Positions 23,594-34,905 of a stretch of 64,000 nucleotides of DNA are shown here, one piece after another. This DNA is from Nymphalis io (Eukaryota; Arthropoda; Insecta; Lepidoptera; Nymphalidae). The notes below the pieces were generated by a model. That model was given only the letters and a program-made list of their open reading frames with translations. It searched no databases and was not told the origin of the DNA. The DNA lies in contig NC_065910.1 in assembly GCF_905147045.1 (NCBI RefSeq), positions 2,604,001 through 2,668,000 on the forward strand, written 5' to 3'. Numbering within the stretch: the stretch's first letter is position 1; each line of letters begins with the position of its first letter. The position numbers were made by a program, and so were the translations under genes.

Positions 23594-26500
23594 CCAACAA
23601 ATAATAGCAGCTTTTACATAATCAATCTATTAAATAAATATGGTAATAAACCTAACTAAATAGATTAAAGTACAGCATTAAGACTTTTTTAAATTCAATA
23701 TTGAATAAATTTATGAATGTAAATAATTTTGAAATGAAATATTATTATGACTGTTTCAAAACTAGATTGATGACAATAAAAAATAAAAACATTTTTAGAT
23801 GGCAGAAGTAACGTCGACAAGCAGATCCTGCTTTTCTCCACCCATAACAATAACACCGAAGCGTTCGAATCAGATGTATGTGAGATGCAGTCCAGAACAA
23901 CGCAGACATCTTGTCGGTTATAATCCAAAACGGAATTTAATACAAAATCTTAATCAAAATCCCACACCAAATTCAACAAATTCAAGCGGTAGAATATTAA
24001 GAAGTTTTAATATGAAAACTTTAAAACCAAACTATGCATTAATGAATGGTCACGATATATTCAAGTCGCATACAAATCCAAAAGAAACCAAAATTAAAAT
24101 AATAACAAACAATAGTGGATTCCCTCAATTCAACGTCACAGCTAAGTGTGTTGTGAAAAAGCATCGGCCCAGTGTATTGGCCAATGGGAAAACAGCTTTT
24201 AAAACACATCTAATGCTAGCACAAAGTATGGTAAGTATATTTATAATTAATATACTATAATAACTTTCATTAACTTTAAATTTTATTCATATTTATAATA
24301 CGAGATAGTCTCCCTTAATGACAATTTAAAAAAATTTGAAACCTTTTAGAAATAAAAGTTACGTTCCGTAAATTTCTTACAGCTGGACAAAGATACCTTT
24401 ATTATTTTTTCTTAATAAATGGCTTAGAGCACTGTCCACCATTCCGCTTGGCCATGCCTGGCCTACAAATATGCTATTTTATAAACTTAAGCATATGAAA
24501 ACTCACTGGTGCTTACTCATATTTGAATCTGATGTTTTCAGTGAGGGACCTCATTTTTTTTAAATTGTAAATGTGTATGAGGACACCACCATAGACATTG
24601 GCGATTTAAGAAAAATAAACATCCCTTACATCGCCAATGCACCACCAACCTTGAAATCTAGGACGTTATGTCCTTTGGTTAGTTCCCAAGGGTGATCCCT
24701 TCCAACAACAGAGAGACTTGCACGAAGCCCTACCACCTACCACATTTTATCTTCTGCATCTTCTACTGGGTCATTACGGCTTGATAATTACAATTAATAT
24801 TTTCAAATTTCAGGATTTATTACAAAATCCAATACCAGCAAAACGGCAAAGGTCTATAAGTGGGATATACCCATTAATCCCTTCAGACACAATACCAAGG
24901 AATCTTCATACAACGGAGAGGGTCTGTCTGCGTAAAATAGACGGCAGCTTAACTAAAATCAATGCGTTGGTACAGAGACGTAATATCGACGTTATGCCAC
25001 GACAAAAAAATAATTACAAAAACACCGAAGTCAACATTCAGGATATTTTGAACAGTATCGATGCGAATACAGAACACGTCACATATGATAATAGAAACAG
25101 TGACCATATGGCAACACAATACCCTAATCTATCAAGTATAGACACAGCATACAGCAATATGTATAACTCCCAATTACCTATCGAAAGCAATATAAAAGAT
25201 AATGATATAGATACTTACTCGGTATATTATCACAAAAAGATCAGAGCCGAACAAATAAGATGTCAACGTTTGAGAGAAATGCAAGATAGTGAGAGATTAC
25301 CAAAGATCGGTGATGTTTTTAGTAAATTTAGTGATGTTTACAGGAGAGATTTGATGCAGCCACTGTATGTGCAAGTCAGCACTGAAGCTGAAAGAAGTAT
25401 GTTATTTATACTTGTAACGATGTTGATGACCGTTCTTTGCAGGACGTGATTAGAAATTTTTAATTTTAAAAAATCATATTATTTAAGTAATGGAGATTTT
25501 GAACTTAAATTATTATATATGCAAAAGTGAATTGGTTTATTTATAAATGTCATAACACTCAACTACTCAAGGTTGTCAGGGATGTATATTTTATAATACC
25601 AAATAATAATTAAAACATTTATCGAAATTTCAGGCCAGAATCATCCATTATATGTAAACCGAGGTCCGGAAAATTCATTGATGCTGGAACAAATATACAA
25701 TTTTAAAAGTCAACAATTAAATAACGCACCATTGCTACAAATAGCGACCACATCCAACACTAAATGTGTATACAGCACACCCGTTGTGGCAACCGCGTGA
25801 GTATTCATTATTATTAATGATTTATAAATTCAATTACATTAATTTGTGATATATCGAGCGAGATGGTCGGCCAACGCGTGCGCTCGTTGGCAGCTCTGCG
25901 CATGCGCAACGTGTTCGTTCCTACATACAATATGTGGGCAACAAACGCCGATACAATGTTGATTTTATTGCGAGTCTGAAGCTAGTTCACTAATCGCTCG
26001 AAACACGCTCACAAATCACCATTTGATAAGGCACTATAAACTAATTTCTGTTTTCTAATTGCTTTCAGCAGTTTTTCATTGCTTACTGACATGTTAAATG
26101 TAAAGTTTAAGTTTTTAAAGCTCTTCTCTGCTTTGACAAGGGTCGAATGCATTTTGTTCAGCGCTACAAAAACCTCTCGTTTTGGTCAATCGCAGTTCAT
26201 TAAAAAATATCCAAAATTTGTAGTACTCGACTGTTACTGTGACTGATGACTGTGACTGACCTTCATATCTCATTTGTCCTCGTTTGTGATTAAATTTAAA
26301 GCCGCAGAACAAAGATGGATTCAGACCCCCCGGTCAGACCATTGAAAAGCCAGTCAGGAAATTGGCAACATATCCACGTAATGCCATTTTTTGCTGTCTG
26401 TTTACGCTTTCACGGCTACACAAATAAATTTTGATGAAATTTTCTATGAAGCGAACTTGATCCCCAAGGATGGACATAGGCTTTTTCACACCTGACACTG

Positions 26501-29500
26501 TCCCCTCCACTAACACGCGGGTGAAAACTAGCATTGAATATTAAAGCATTACAGTAACAGTACAGTACAGTACAGTAACAGCCTGTTAATGTCCCACTGC
26601 TGGGCTAAGGCCTCCTCTTTTGAGGAGAAGGTTTGGAGCTTATTCTACCACGCTGCTCCAATGCGGGCTGGTAGAATACACATGTGACAGAATTTCAATG
26701 AAATTAGACACATGCAGGTTTCCTCACGATGTTTTCCTTCACCGTCAAGCACGAGATGAATTATAAAAGCATTACATTTTAAATTAAAGATTACCCCTTT
26801 TCATAATGGTATTTAAATTTATGTATGTACTTCAAGTGTAAATGTAACATGTGTGGTCGCTACTTTATCTCTATGCACTTATATTTCAAAGGCAGGAGGA
26901 GTAAAAATAAACAAACCTTAGATGTTGATCTAAGGTTTGTTATACACGATTTGCTAATAGCTTTGTTATACTACTACTATTTATACTTTAATTTAACTTA
27001 AATAAAAAAAAAATGTTTTTCAAAACGTCATATTGTCATGAATCCGCAATGAACACAGAATATTTAAATATCGAACGATAATTAGATTCAAGGTCAAAAT
27101 TGTTTATTTATCTTTACCACCCCCCCCCTGCCATTGAATTAGGCTATTCATTTGCACTTTGCTTGTTTGCTTGCATGTTTGACACGCTTAGTGTGGCGCA
27201 ACCCTCGACGATTGTGTCGAACGAAGCTTATGTTACTTGTAAGTTTTTTTTTTATATATATAATTTTTTTAGACAAGCCATTGGCGTGGTTGGTAGATAC
27301 TGTCACGCCGAAGGTTATGGGTTCGATTCCCACCCAGGACAGACACTTGTGTGCATGAACATGTCTGTTTGTCCTGAGTCTGGGTGTAATTATCTATATA
27401 AGTATGTATTTACAAAACAAAAGTAGTATATGTAGTATATCAGTTGTCTGGTTTCCATAGCACAAGCTTTGTACAAGCTTAGTGGCTTGATGTAAGGCCG
27501 CAGACTCGAAGGTCCTGGGTTCGATTCCCAGGTCGGGCCAATAAAAAGTTATTGGGGTTTTCTGACCGAAAATTCTCAGTAGCAGCCCGGAGTCTGGAAG
27601 TTGGAAGTGTGTACACTCCCGTGCCTCGGAAAGCACGTAAAGCCGTTGGTCCTGCTCCTGAACATTTTCCGGTCGTGTCGGATTGCCGTCCCATCGGATT
27701 ATGAGAGTTAGAAAATAGAGAGTGCACCTGTGTTTGCGCACACACTTGTGCACTATAATATCTCCTGCGTAGTTGGCTAATCTGTCTCGAGATTGGCCGC
27801 CGTGGCCGAAATCTGTCTGGAGGACATTATTATTATTATATACTTGCTCTCTCTTTTTTCTCTTTTTGATCAACAGAAACATTCAAACCTGTTCATATTC
27901 CGCTTATTGAAAATCGGCACGTATTTTCCGAGCGTCCTTATAAAAACAATGCCCTCGTATAATATAATTTTCGTTACATTTTTGCATCGCTTTGGTTTGG
28001 TTCTCTAATTTATATCTTGTTTGCATTAATGTTAAGTGTTTTCTCTCAGTATCTATTAACATTTATATTATAAATAAAACTTGAATGAACATTGCACATA
28101 GACCATTTAAAACCATATATATAATAATAATAATTACCAATATAGTTAATATGAAATTGATTTTATTAACTTTATATCGGCAGAGTAACAGTCTGTTAAT
28201 GTCCCAATGCTGGGCTAAGGCCTCCTCTCCATTTTGAGAAGGTTTTGAGCTTATTCCACCACGCTGCTCCAATGCGGCTTGGTAGAATACACATGTGGCA
28301 TAATTTCAATGAAATAAGACACATGCAGGTTTCCTCACGATGTTTTCCTTCACCGTCAAGCATGAGATGAATTATAAACACATATTAAGCATATGAAAGC
28401 TCATTGGTGCTTGTCCGGGTTTGAACCCACGATCATCGGTTAATATTCACGCGTTCTTACCACTGGGCCATCTCGGCTTATATCGGTACAGCATAGACGA
28501 AATTTTGATATAAAAGCTTGCTTTAAAAATTCTTTTATACGAGTGAAATTCGCAATGAATTGTACAGATTGGCTCTGCCGGGATAAATAAGCCAGTAACA
28601 TACATAGAATTATTACAAGAGAAATAATACGAAGATAATTATTACATTTGACATTAATACGATGTACTTTATATTTAATATTAAATTAAATCATGTAATA
28701 AAAATATCGGCCTATAATGTTTGTTGGGTTGATGATTTGAACAATGTTGTCCTTTTCTTTCGAATGTCAAATCAATGATGATAGAAAGAGAGAAAACATT
28801 TAATTAAACAGCACTAAACAACGCTTATATGTAAGTATTATAGCAGCCTCATAATTAAAGTATTGTTTTTAATATATTTGTATACACTTGTAGCGTTCGA
28901 GGTGGATAGTCACCGTAATCAACATGACGTAGACCCGAGGTTGTATGAGTTCATACATTTCTCCGAGCAGACCGCGATGCGGAAGAACTATTCAAATTGT
29001 GATGGTAAGTATTTTTTTAAATATAGAATAGGAAGGCGGACGAGTTGTTATATTATGTTATATTGTATTGAAAAGGTTCTAGGAACCACAAGGCAGATTC
29101 GATATAGTCTGGTAACATTTACTGGTGGTAGGGCTTTGCGCAAGCTCGTCTGGGTAGGTACCACCCACTCATCAGACATAATACCGCAAAACAGCAGTAC
29201 TTGGTATTGTTGTGTTCCAGTTTGAAGGGTGAGTGAGCCAGTGCAATTACAGGCACAAGGGACATAACATCTTAGTTCCCAAGGTTGGTGGCGCATTGGT
29301 GATGTAAGCGACGGTTAACATTTCTTACAATACCAATGTCTATGGGCATCGGTGACCACTTACCAGGTGGCCCATATGCTCGTCCGCCTTCCTATTCTAT
29401 AAAAAAAAAACTTGTAAATTAAACTGTTGTGAATATGCTGAGTGCGTTTTATATATGAATAAATAAATTATCGTGACGTCACGTTCGCGCGCGTGTTCAT

Positions 29501-32136
29501 ACGTACGCATGTATGTGTGTGTGAGTGGATGTTTTTGAGTTTGTTTGGACAAATTTAAAATAATATAAAATTAATAGATTTCAGCACATCGACGTCATCT
29601 CAAGACATAAGCACGACCGTCTCAATTCCGGAGATGGTTGAAGATGCACTCGAAATTATAAGTCAGGACGGGGTGAGTGTTACTAAAAAATAAGTAACAG
29701 TAACAGCCTGTTAATGTCCCACTGCTGGGCTAAGGCCTCCTCTCCCTTTTGAGGAGGTTTGGACCTTATTCCACCACGCTGCTCCAATGCGGGTTGGAGA
29801 AATACACATGTGGCAGAATTTCAATAAAATTAGACACATGCAGGTTTCCTCACGATGTTTTCCTCACAATAGGCCTCATAAGAAGGCTCAAGGTCACCCA
29901 AAGGGCAATGGAGAGGGCTATGCTCGGAGTTTCTCTGCGAGATCGAATCAGAAATGATGAAATCCGCAGGCGAACCAAAGTAACCGACGTAGCCCGAAGA
30001 ATTGCTAAATAGAAGTGGCAGTGGGCGGGGCACATTGCTCGCAGAACCGACGGCCGCTGGAGCAGAAAGGTTCTCGAGTGGCGACCACGAACCGGAAGAC
30101 GCAGCGTGGGCAGGCCCCCTACAAGGTGGACCGACGACTTAGAACTAGTCGCGGGAAGCCGTTGGATGCGGGCAGCGCAAGATCGGCCAACGTGGAAATC
30201 CTTGGGGGAGGCCTTTGTCCAGCAAAGTTGTCCACTGCTAAAACACTAAAACATCAGATGATGATGATGTTTTCCTTCACCGTGAAGCACGAGATGAATT
30301 ATAAACACAAATTAAGCACATGAATATTCAGTGGTGCTTGCCCGGGTTTGAATCCACGATCATCGGTTAACATTCACGAGTTCTAACCACTTTTTTTTTC
30401 ACGCAGTGGAAACCGTCAGAAAGGTACCCAGCTCCCATGGGGGGGGGGAACTGGGTTATGTAAGATTCTTACCCTTCTTCTTCTTGGGAAAAAAAAGATC
30501 TTAAGACAATTCCCAAAATCTGCCAATACTATTTAGTAAAAAAAACATGATCTTATATTGGAATATGGAGTTATGTTAACCATTGTATGTTTTGTTACAT
30601 TTCAGGACTACATGGAACAAATCGCAATGGACGTGAGAGTGGAGTGCGTGCTCTGTGTCTGGGCGGGACCCAAGATATTACTCGAATATCACATCAAAAG
30701 GGTTTTTATTGCACTTCTTATTGATAATTAATAATTAAACAAAATTTGCTTCGACGATTCCGAGCACCTGATTAAAAAACTCGGTCATCAAATATATTGA
30801 GTTTACCTGTCAAGAAATTTTTGTTGGCAGTGCCTCGTATAGCACGTAAAGCTGATGGTCTTACGTCTTAAAACCCTCCGATCGTATCGTATTGCCCTCT
30901 CATAGAATTATGAGAAAGAGGGAATAGAGAGTGCATCTGTGTTTGCGCACACACTTAAGAACTAGTATCTCATGTACATTTGGTTAGTCATTCGGCTGCC
31001 ATGAAAGAAATCATAAAGAATTCGTAGTTCATTGAAAAAATATATATTTAAACTACAAAGGCTACTAATATATTTGTAATTACAATTGTCCTATGATGTA
31101 CCACAGGAGCACGCGCAGCAGATCCACCGGCAGCGCGGCAGCGAGTGGGCGGTGCCGTGGGCCGTGCCGGCCGGGCCGGCCGGGCCGGGCGCGCCGGGCG
31201 GACCGGGTACTACGCGTCACGTGCTGCAGCTCGACGACGCGCTGTACGTGCTGAGCGCGCGCTACTGCGACCCCGACTGCTTCCGTGCCAGCCTCGCGGT
31301 ACTTGCGTGCACTCCTCTTACGACTTCCACCAGGCTGCTCTCCTATACGGGTTGAATGATATACATGTTCCAAAGCTTCATTCGATATATACAAGTTTCA
31401 TCGCGATGTTTTCCTTCATCACCGATGACATTAATTAAAAACCACGTAAATATGCAGCGCTGATGATCCTCGGTTAAGCTTTACGTGTTCTAACCATATC
31501 AGCTGTCTCGAGAAACACACGTATCTCACTTAATTTTGGGGTTGGTGCAGTATTTCAATACACTACTACGCTGCAAGGTTACGGACACCTTGACGGTTAA
31601 TTGTTGTTTCACCGCGAATGCTTTTACTTGTTTATTGGTTCTCCGCAATCATATCAATATTGTACCGAATACTCATATTTCAATGTGGGTTTTTTATCAA
31701 CAAATAATACATTTATAATGCTTACATTTTTTAAAGACATGTATTTATATATATAACTCAGTACCTACACGCTGCAACAAATGAAGCATTTAGCGTCTCA
31801 AACCGCCTAAGAAAGTTTCTTTAAGTTGTAAATTAATTTTCACAGTCATTATCAACGGAAGGCACGCAAAAATTCGGCTCTATAACGATTTACAACAAAG
31901 TCTCCGGCGAGCCGTTCTCATGGAGCGGTCACATACAACCTCTATCGCCCAACCTGCCGTATGAAAACGAGGCCAGCTGTCTCAAAATAGAATTGTCTAA
32001 ACTAGACTTACTGCCCAATAGTGCAAACTTGAAGCTATTCAACAGAGAGTTAGTAACAGACTCACCCAGTAAAGTCATTATAGGACAGCCACTGAATGAT
32101 ATACAATTAATGATATTCGTTAGGATATTTAATTAA
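22502..32136 (+). CDS. Unrecognised ~694-aa protein: SAP-like N-terminus, SIAH/TRAF-like C-terminus
   Basis: Exons joined by phase: 22502-22603, 23070-23207, 23799-24230, 24814-25396, 25634-25796, 29585-29672, 30606-30701, 31107-31298, 31846-32136. Residues ~16-45 (MAKSIGLPSNFKKVYLIELI) resemble a SAP-type helix-extension-helix, and a basic coiled stretch follows (~46-80). Residues ~81-480 are low-complexity, Ser/Asn-rich. At 516-536 a Cys-x2-Cys-x11-His-x4-His pattern (CVLCVW...YHIKREH) recalls SIAH-type zinc fingers. The last ~100 residues (FGSITIYNKVSGEPFSWSGH, SCLKIELSKLDLLPN) recall the SINA/TRAF-like beta fold. No RING is visible, so ubiquitin-ligase activity is not implied. It lies between the two CFAP53-like genes, same strand. 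Two donors are weak (GTACTT after 31298; G/GTTTTT after 30701). Function unknown. Confidence 0.6.
23551..23589. repeat. (AT)n microsatellite
   Basis: About 39 bp of uninterrupted AT dinucleotides in intron 2 of the SAP/SIAH-like gene. Confidence 0.9.
24573..24745 (-). repeat. SINE-B, diverged partial copy
   Basis: Minus orientation words ATAGACATTGGCGATTTAAG, CATCGCCAATGCACCACCAA, and TTGCACGAAGCCCTACCACC are those of SINE-B, with a deletion of the middle. Ends 70 bp before exon 4 (24814). Confidence 0.65.
26543..26776 (-). repeat. 5'-truncated SINE-A with 11-bp target duplication
   Basis: AAAGCATTACA is present on both sides (26543-26553 and 26766-26776). The insert holds an (ACAGT)n tail and the 3' two thirds of SINE-A. 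The tRNA-like head is missing, so this copy has no promoter of its own. Confidence 0.88.
26911..26940. repeat. Perfect 13-bp hairpin inside a dispersed repeat
   Basis: ACAAACCTTAGAT, loop GTTG, ATCTAAGGTTTGT. The context AATAAACAAACCTTA followed by GATTTGCTAAT recurs at about 20355-20395 in an intron of gene A, but without the second arm, so this belongs to a small dispersed family. Confidence 0.7.
27282..27479 (+). repeat. SINE-D fused to the following SINE-C
   Basis: Starts GCCATTGGCGTGGTTGGTAG, B box GGGTTCGATTCCC, runs to TTGTACAAGCTT and stops there; the usual GGATCAGATGGCC and GGATATTATT end is missing. SINE-C sequence continues at the next base. Confidence 0.85.
27480..27835 (+). repeat. 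SINE-C lacking its first bases, joined to SINE-D
   Basis: Begins AGTGGCTTGATGTAAGGCCG, so the first ~13 bases (GCCTCGTTGGTCT) including half of the A box are gone. Otherwise complete to CTGGAGGACATTATTATTAT. Confidence 0.9.
28172..28486 (-). repeat. SINE-A copy with 9-bp target duplication
   Basis: Flanked by TTATATCGG at 28172-28180 and 28478-28486. Between them is a nearly complete minus-strand SINE-A with head GGCCATCTCGGC at the right. Confidence 0.92.
28894..29004 (+). other. Exon-like segment with incompatible phase in the SAP/SIAH-like gene
   Basis: It has an acceptor (CACTTGTAG), a consensus donor (GTAAGT) and exactly one open frame encoding FEVDSHRNQHDVD and RLYEFIHFSEQTAMRKN, with base composition like the true exons. 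Exon 25634-25796 ends in phase 2 and exon 29585 expects phase 2. The segment is 111 nt, so inclusion keeps the downstream frame, but in that frame it contains stops from its sixth codon. It could be a poison exon, need an unseen partner exon on each side, or be decayed. Confidence 0.45.
29121..29410 (+). repeat. SINE-B, full-length copy
   Basis: From ACTGGTGGTAGGGCTTTGCGC to CCTATTCTATAAAAAAAAAA. A 24-bp SINE-B tail fragment in the opposite sense (AGAATAGGAAGGCGGACGAG) sits at 29025-29045, just after the exon-like segment. Confidence 0.92.
29695..30390 (-). repeat. SINE-A split by an RTE LINE fragment
   Basis: Left part 29695-29864, right part 30266-30390. The break lies in the word GATGTTTTCCT, which is present on both sides (29854-29864 and 30266-30276). 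The right end stops in TTCTAACCAC, before the last ~13 bases of the head. Confidence 0.9.
29865..30265 (+). mobile_element. RTE-type LINE 3' fragment inserted in SINE-A with 11-bp target duplication
   Basis: Encodes AMLGVSLRDRIRNDEIRRRT and KVTDVARRIAK, then a stop, then KWQWAGH and RRTDGRWSRKVLEWRPRTG in the same frame, the C-terminus of RTE-clade LINEs. It ends in a GATGATGATG repeat typical of RTE tails. The in-frame stop and 5' truncation make it dead. Similar to, but not the same copy as, the fragment at 16353. Confidence 0.92.
30391..30545. repeat. Unidentified element remnant (T-run, G-run)
   Basis: A T run with CACGCAGTGGAAACC, GAAAGGTACCCAGCTCCCAT, nine G's and CTTCTTCTTCTTGGG. It replaces the end of the neighbouring SINE-A head, so it is a separate insertion or rearrangement. 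Confidence 0.3.
30822..31000 (+). repeat. SINE-C, 3' part, diverged
   Basis: Words TGCCTCGTATAGCACGTAAAG, GATGGTCTTACG, AATAGAGAGTGCATCTGTG and TTTGCGCACACACTT match the SINE-C body. The tRNA-like head is not recognisable. It ends about 100 bp before exon 31107-31298 of the SAP/SIAH-like gene. Confidence 0.75.
31320..31520 (-). repeat. SINE-A, strongly diverged copy
   Basis: CACCAGGCTGCTC, CGCGATGTTTTCCTTCA, GATCCTCGGTTAAGCTTTAC and GTGTTCTAACCA remain in the expected order. Begins 20 bp after exon 31107-31298. Confidence 0.65.
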
Positions 32137-33662
32137 AACGGAAGAAAATGTACTAGTATTATATATATTACACAGAATGTAATAATATGACTCCCAATTG
32201 GTTGTAAATCATTCAACTCTATCCATAGACATTAAATGAGGCATTTATTAATTAGTATTATCAAAGCGTTACAAGTTTAGTATCGTCGTTGTAACAGATT
32301 ATATACGGAACCATAGAGATACATTGTATTGTATTTATTATCCCTATTTTTATGACTTGTATTATCATACTGCTTTTACCTATAAACTTTATTTAGGCGG
32401 GGATTCGTGAAACATTGCTTTGTCTTCTATCATATGTCAAATTAACTATGACAAAAAGGGAGAAAACATCCGCTAAACAAAATTTATAAGTGAAGCATTA
32501 AATACTGCATATTTTTTTTATTGTACTTCTTTAATTGAAAACAAAATATTTATAGGTTGCACTTATTACATTTTAAAACTTAACCTTTACATAAGTGTTA
32601 ATTGGTTTTATAATCACTTTATTTTTTAATTGATATATTTACTTAATTCCTATCGTTGTTATTCCATGCTTATGGCAACACAAGCATGAATTGTTTTAGA
32701 TGTAAGTTGTTGATTTTGATTTTTATTTTATAATCACGTTAATTACTTAAACGGTTTTATATTTTAAGTCTTTAGAGAAGAAAAGTCTTTAGCAATTATC
32801 TGCCATAATAAAACTTTTTTTTGTTAAAAGAACAATCTAGTTTGGAATATTCAGGTTATAATAAATACGATTTTAATTCGGTTGATACATGTAATGAACG
32901 AAAACAATATGGCATAACAAAAGAAGAAAATAAAAAAGTAACAAAAGAATTTGAAAATTATATTTTTTATAATATATAAAATGATGAATGCTCGACGAAT
33001 TAAAATCGAATTTATTATTTTACTTGCATATTCCAAACACTAGTATTGTCTTATTTTTAAGATTATCTAAGTAATTTATAAAATGTTTTTTTTTAACATA
33101 TAAAAATAAAAAATAATTTTAGCATTTTACGCCAGTTATATTAAATATAAATTGACAGGTTAGCGAATCAGACTACATGAAAAAAAAAAATTATGTAATA
33201 TTCAAATAATAAATGTAAAAAAAATTTAATACTTCAAATTGTTTCCAAACCGTTCACCCACGTGATGATGACTATTGTGATATAACCTGTACGCTATGAG
33301 AATGAGATGGAGCGTTAGCAAAGCAATATGTCTAGTGCGATTTTTTTTACTTATCCGCGTTACCGTTAACTATGATTTGTATGGAATGAAAACAGCGCCA
33401 TCTAACGGCAATAATTGAAATTCCACCCAAATCAACTAATTTAAGAAAGAAAACTCGTACTAGGATCACTGAACAATAATCAACTCTGGCAAAGCTAAAA
33501 TTCAACATGATTATATGTTATGTCTATATGTATGTGTGTAACTGCCAGAATTGATCGTGATTGACATTTTCTCATCACTCATTATTAATCTAAGCACTAA
33601 AACTATCATAATATATAAAAAAAATCTCGATGCGAGTTTGCCGACGCTACTTATCGTTAGAA
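32137..33662. other. Intergenic after the SAP/SIAH-like gene
   Basis: AT-rich. The stretch 32430-32500 (CATATGTCAAATTAACTATG, GGGAGAAAACAT) resembles 28765-28830 (GTCAAATCAATGATGATAG, AGAGAGAAAACATT), so a dispersed repeat is present. No gene supported. Confidence 0.4.
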
Positions 33663-33850
33663 GGCCTTTTTTAACGCTGTTTCCCCCACGGGAACAGTGG
33701 GTATGTGGGGCTCGCTGGTGTCCAAGACGCCGAGTGCGCCCCAAACATCGGAATACCCACTAAAAAACCAGCGGTACCCTTTCCGTCTTAACGAGGAGCG
33801 CCACGGAATCGCTTTCGCGTGCTACCGTGACGCTCTGACGAAATCGTTAG
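33663..33850 (+). repeat. Repeat E, GC-rich dispersed repeat
   Basis: Runs TTTTTTAACGCTG ... CCCCCACGGGAACAGTGGG ... GCGCCCCAAACATCGGAATA ... AACGAGGAGCGCCACGG ... GTGCTACCGTGACGCTC. Three similar copies at 35671, 60849 and (partial) 13990. Much richer in GC than its surroundings. It has no obvious coding frame shared by all copies. Confidence 0.8.
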
Positions 33851-34581
33851 AAGACCTGACCGTACTTGTCTCACTGTAAAACGTCACATCGCATTCTAAT
33901 CGCGCGCGGATTATAAGTTTCCATTTTGCTGCAACGATTTTTAACCTTCATAAATGTAATGATAATAAATATTACTGTTTTACCCATCAAAGGGTGGCTG
34001 TCACAATTCCTGGAACAAATCCCTACAGACATGTAAAATATATACTCGAAGCACATAATTGCTTAGCATGGCAGTATAGTTACGTTTCTTGTAGTTCATT
34101 ATTCGTATTAAAATGTAATTTATACTTTTTTAATAAATGTTAAATGTGTTCTATACTTTTGCGATTTTAAGTATTAGAATTGTGACATTAAGAAAGTTTC
34201 AACAGACTTGTTGGGATTCACATAAATTCATAGTAAAAATTATCTTTATGTACTTTTTTATTGTTTTTTTTTATCTGTGTTAAAAATTTCTAATTATGTT
34301 CAAAGTGTTACGACTACGTAAAATATTTCTTTTGTTTCGTAATAAAGTTGATTAAAAATTAAGAAACCTTTTTTATTTTATTTATTCGTTAAACATATAT
34401 GACCGTTTTAATTTCTAAACTGTCTAAACTACCAAACATTTTCACAATTATCATTTAAAAATATAAATAGTTATTTTGATTTGTAGTTTTTATATATTTA
34501 AAACAGTATTCATTTCTTATGCAAGAACATAATTTCCTATGTATTTATACTTAAATTACATAATTATAATGTATAAATTCC

Positions 34582-34905
34582 CGTCTGGGTAGGCACCACC
34601 CACTCATCAGATATTCTACCGCTAAACAGCAATACATAGTATTGTTGCGTTTTTTTTATATAAACCGGGAAAGCAAGTGACTCCACTCCACCTGATGGTA
34701 AGTGTAGTGTAGTACAGTCGAGTCGAGCTCCAGTTTGGTGAGTGACCCAGTGTAACCACAGGCACAAGGGGTATAATATTTTCGTGCCCAAGGTTGGTGG
34801 CGCATTGTCTATTTGAGGAATGGTTGATATTTCTTACATCGCCAATGCCTATGGGCGGTGGTGACCACTTAACATCAGGTCCATTTCCCCGCTCGTTAAA
34901 AAAAA
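34582..34905 (+). repeat. SINE-B copy with internal insertion/rearrangement
   Basis: The 5' part (GTCTGGGTAGGCACCACC to TATTGTTGCGT) and the 3' part (CAGTTTGGTGAGTGACCC to the A run) are normal. Between them 34648-34725 holds a T run, AAACCGGGAAAGCAAGTGAC and CACCTGATGGTAAGTG, the last like a piece of SINE-B in the opposite sense. Confidence 0.8.

Noticed and set aside
27148..27882. ORFs of 60-160 codons on both strands
   Set aside because: They run through the SINE-D/SINE-C chimera; the same peptides recur wherever these SINEs occur.
31080..31438. Minus-strand and other-frame ORFs of 97-104 codons around 31080-31438
   Set aside because: High GC content removes stops in all frames; the spliced plus-strand frame fits the neighbouring exons and the zinc-finger pattern.
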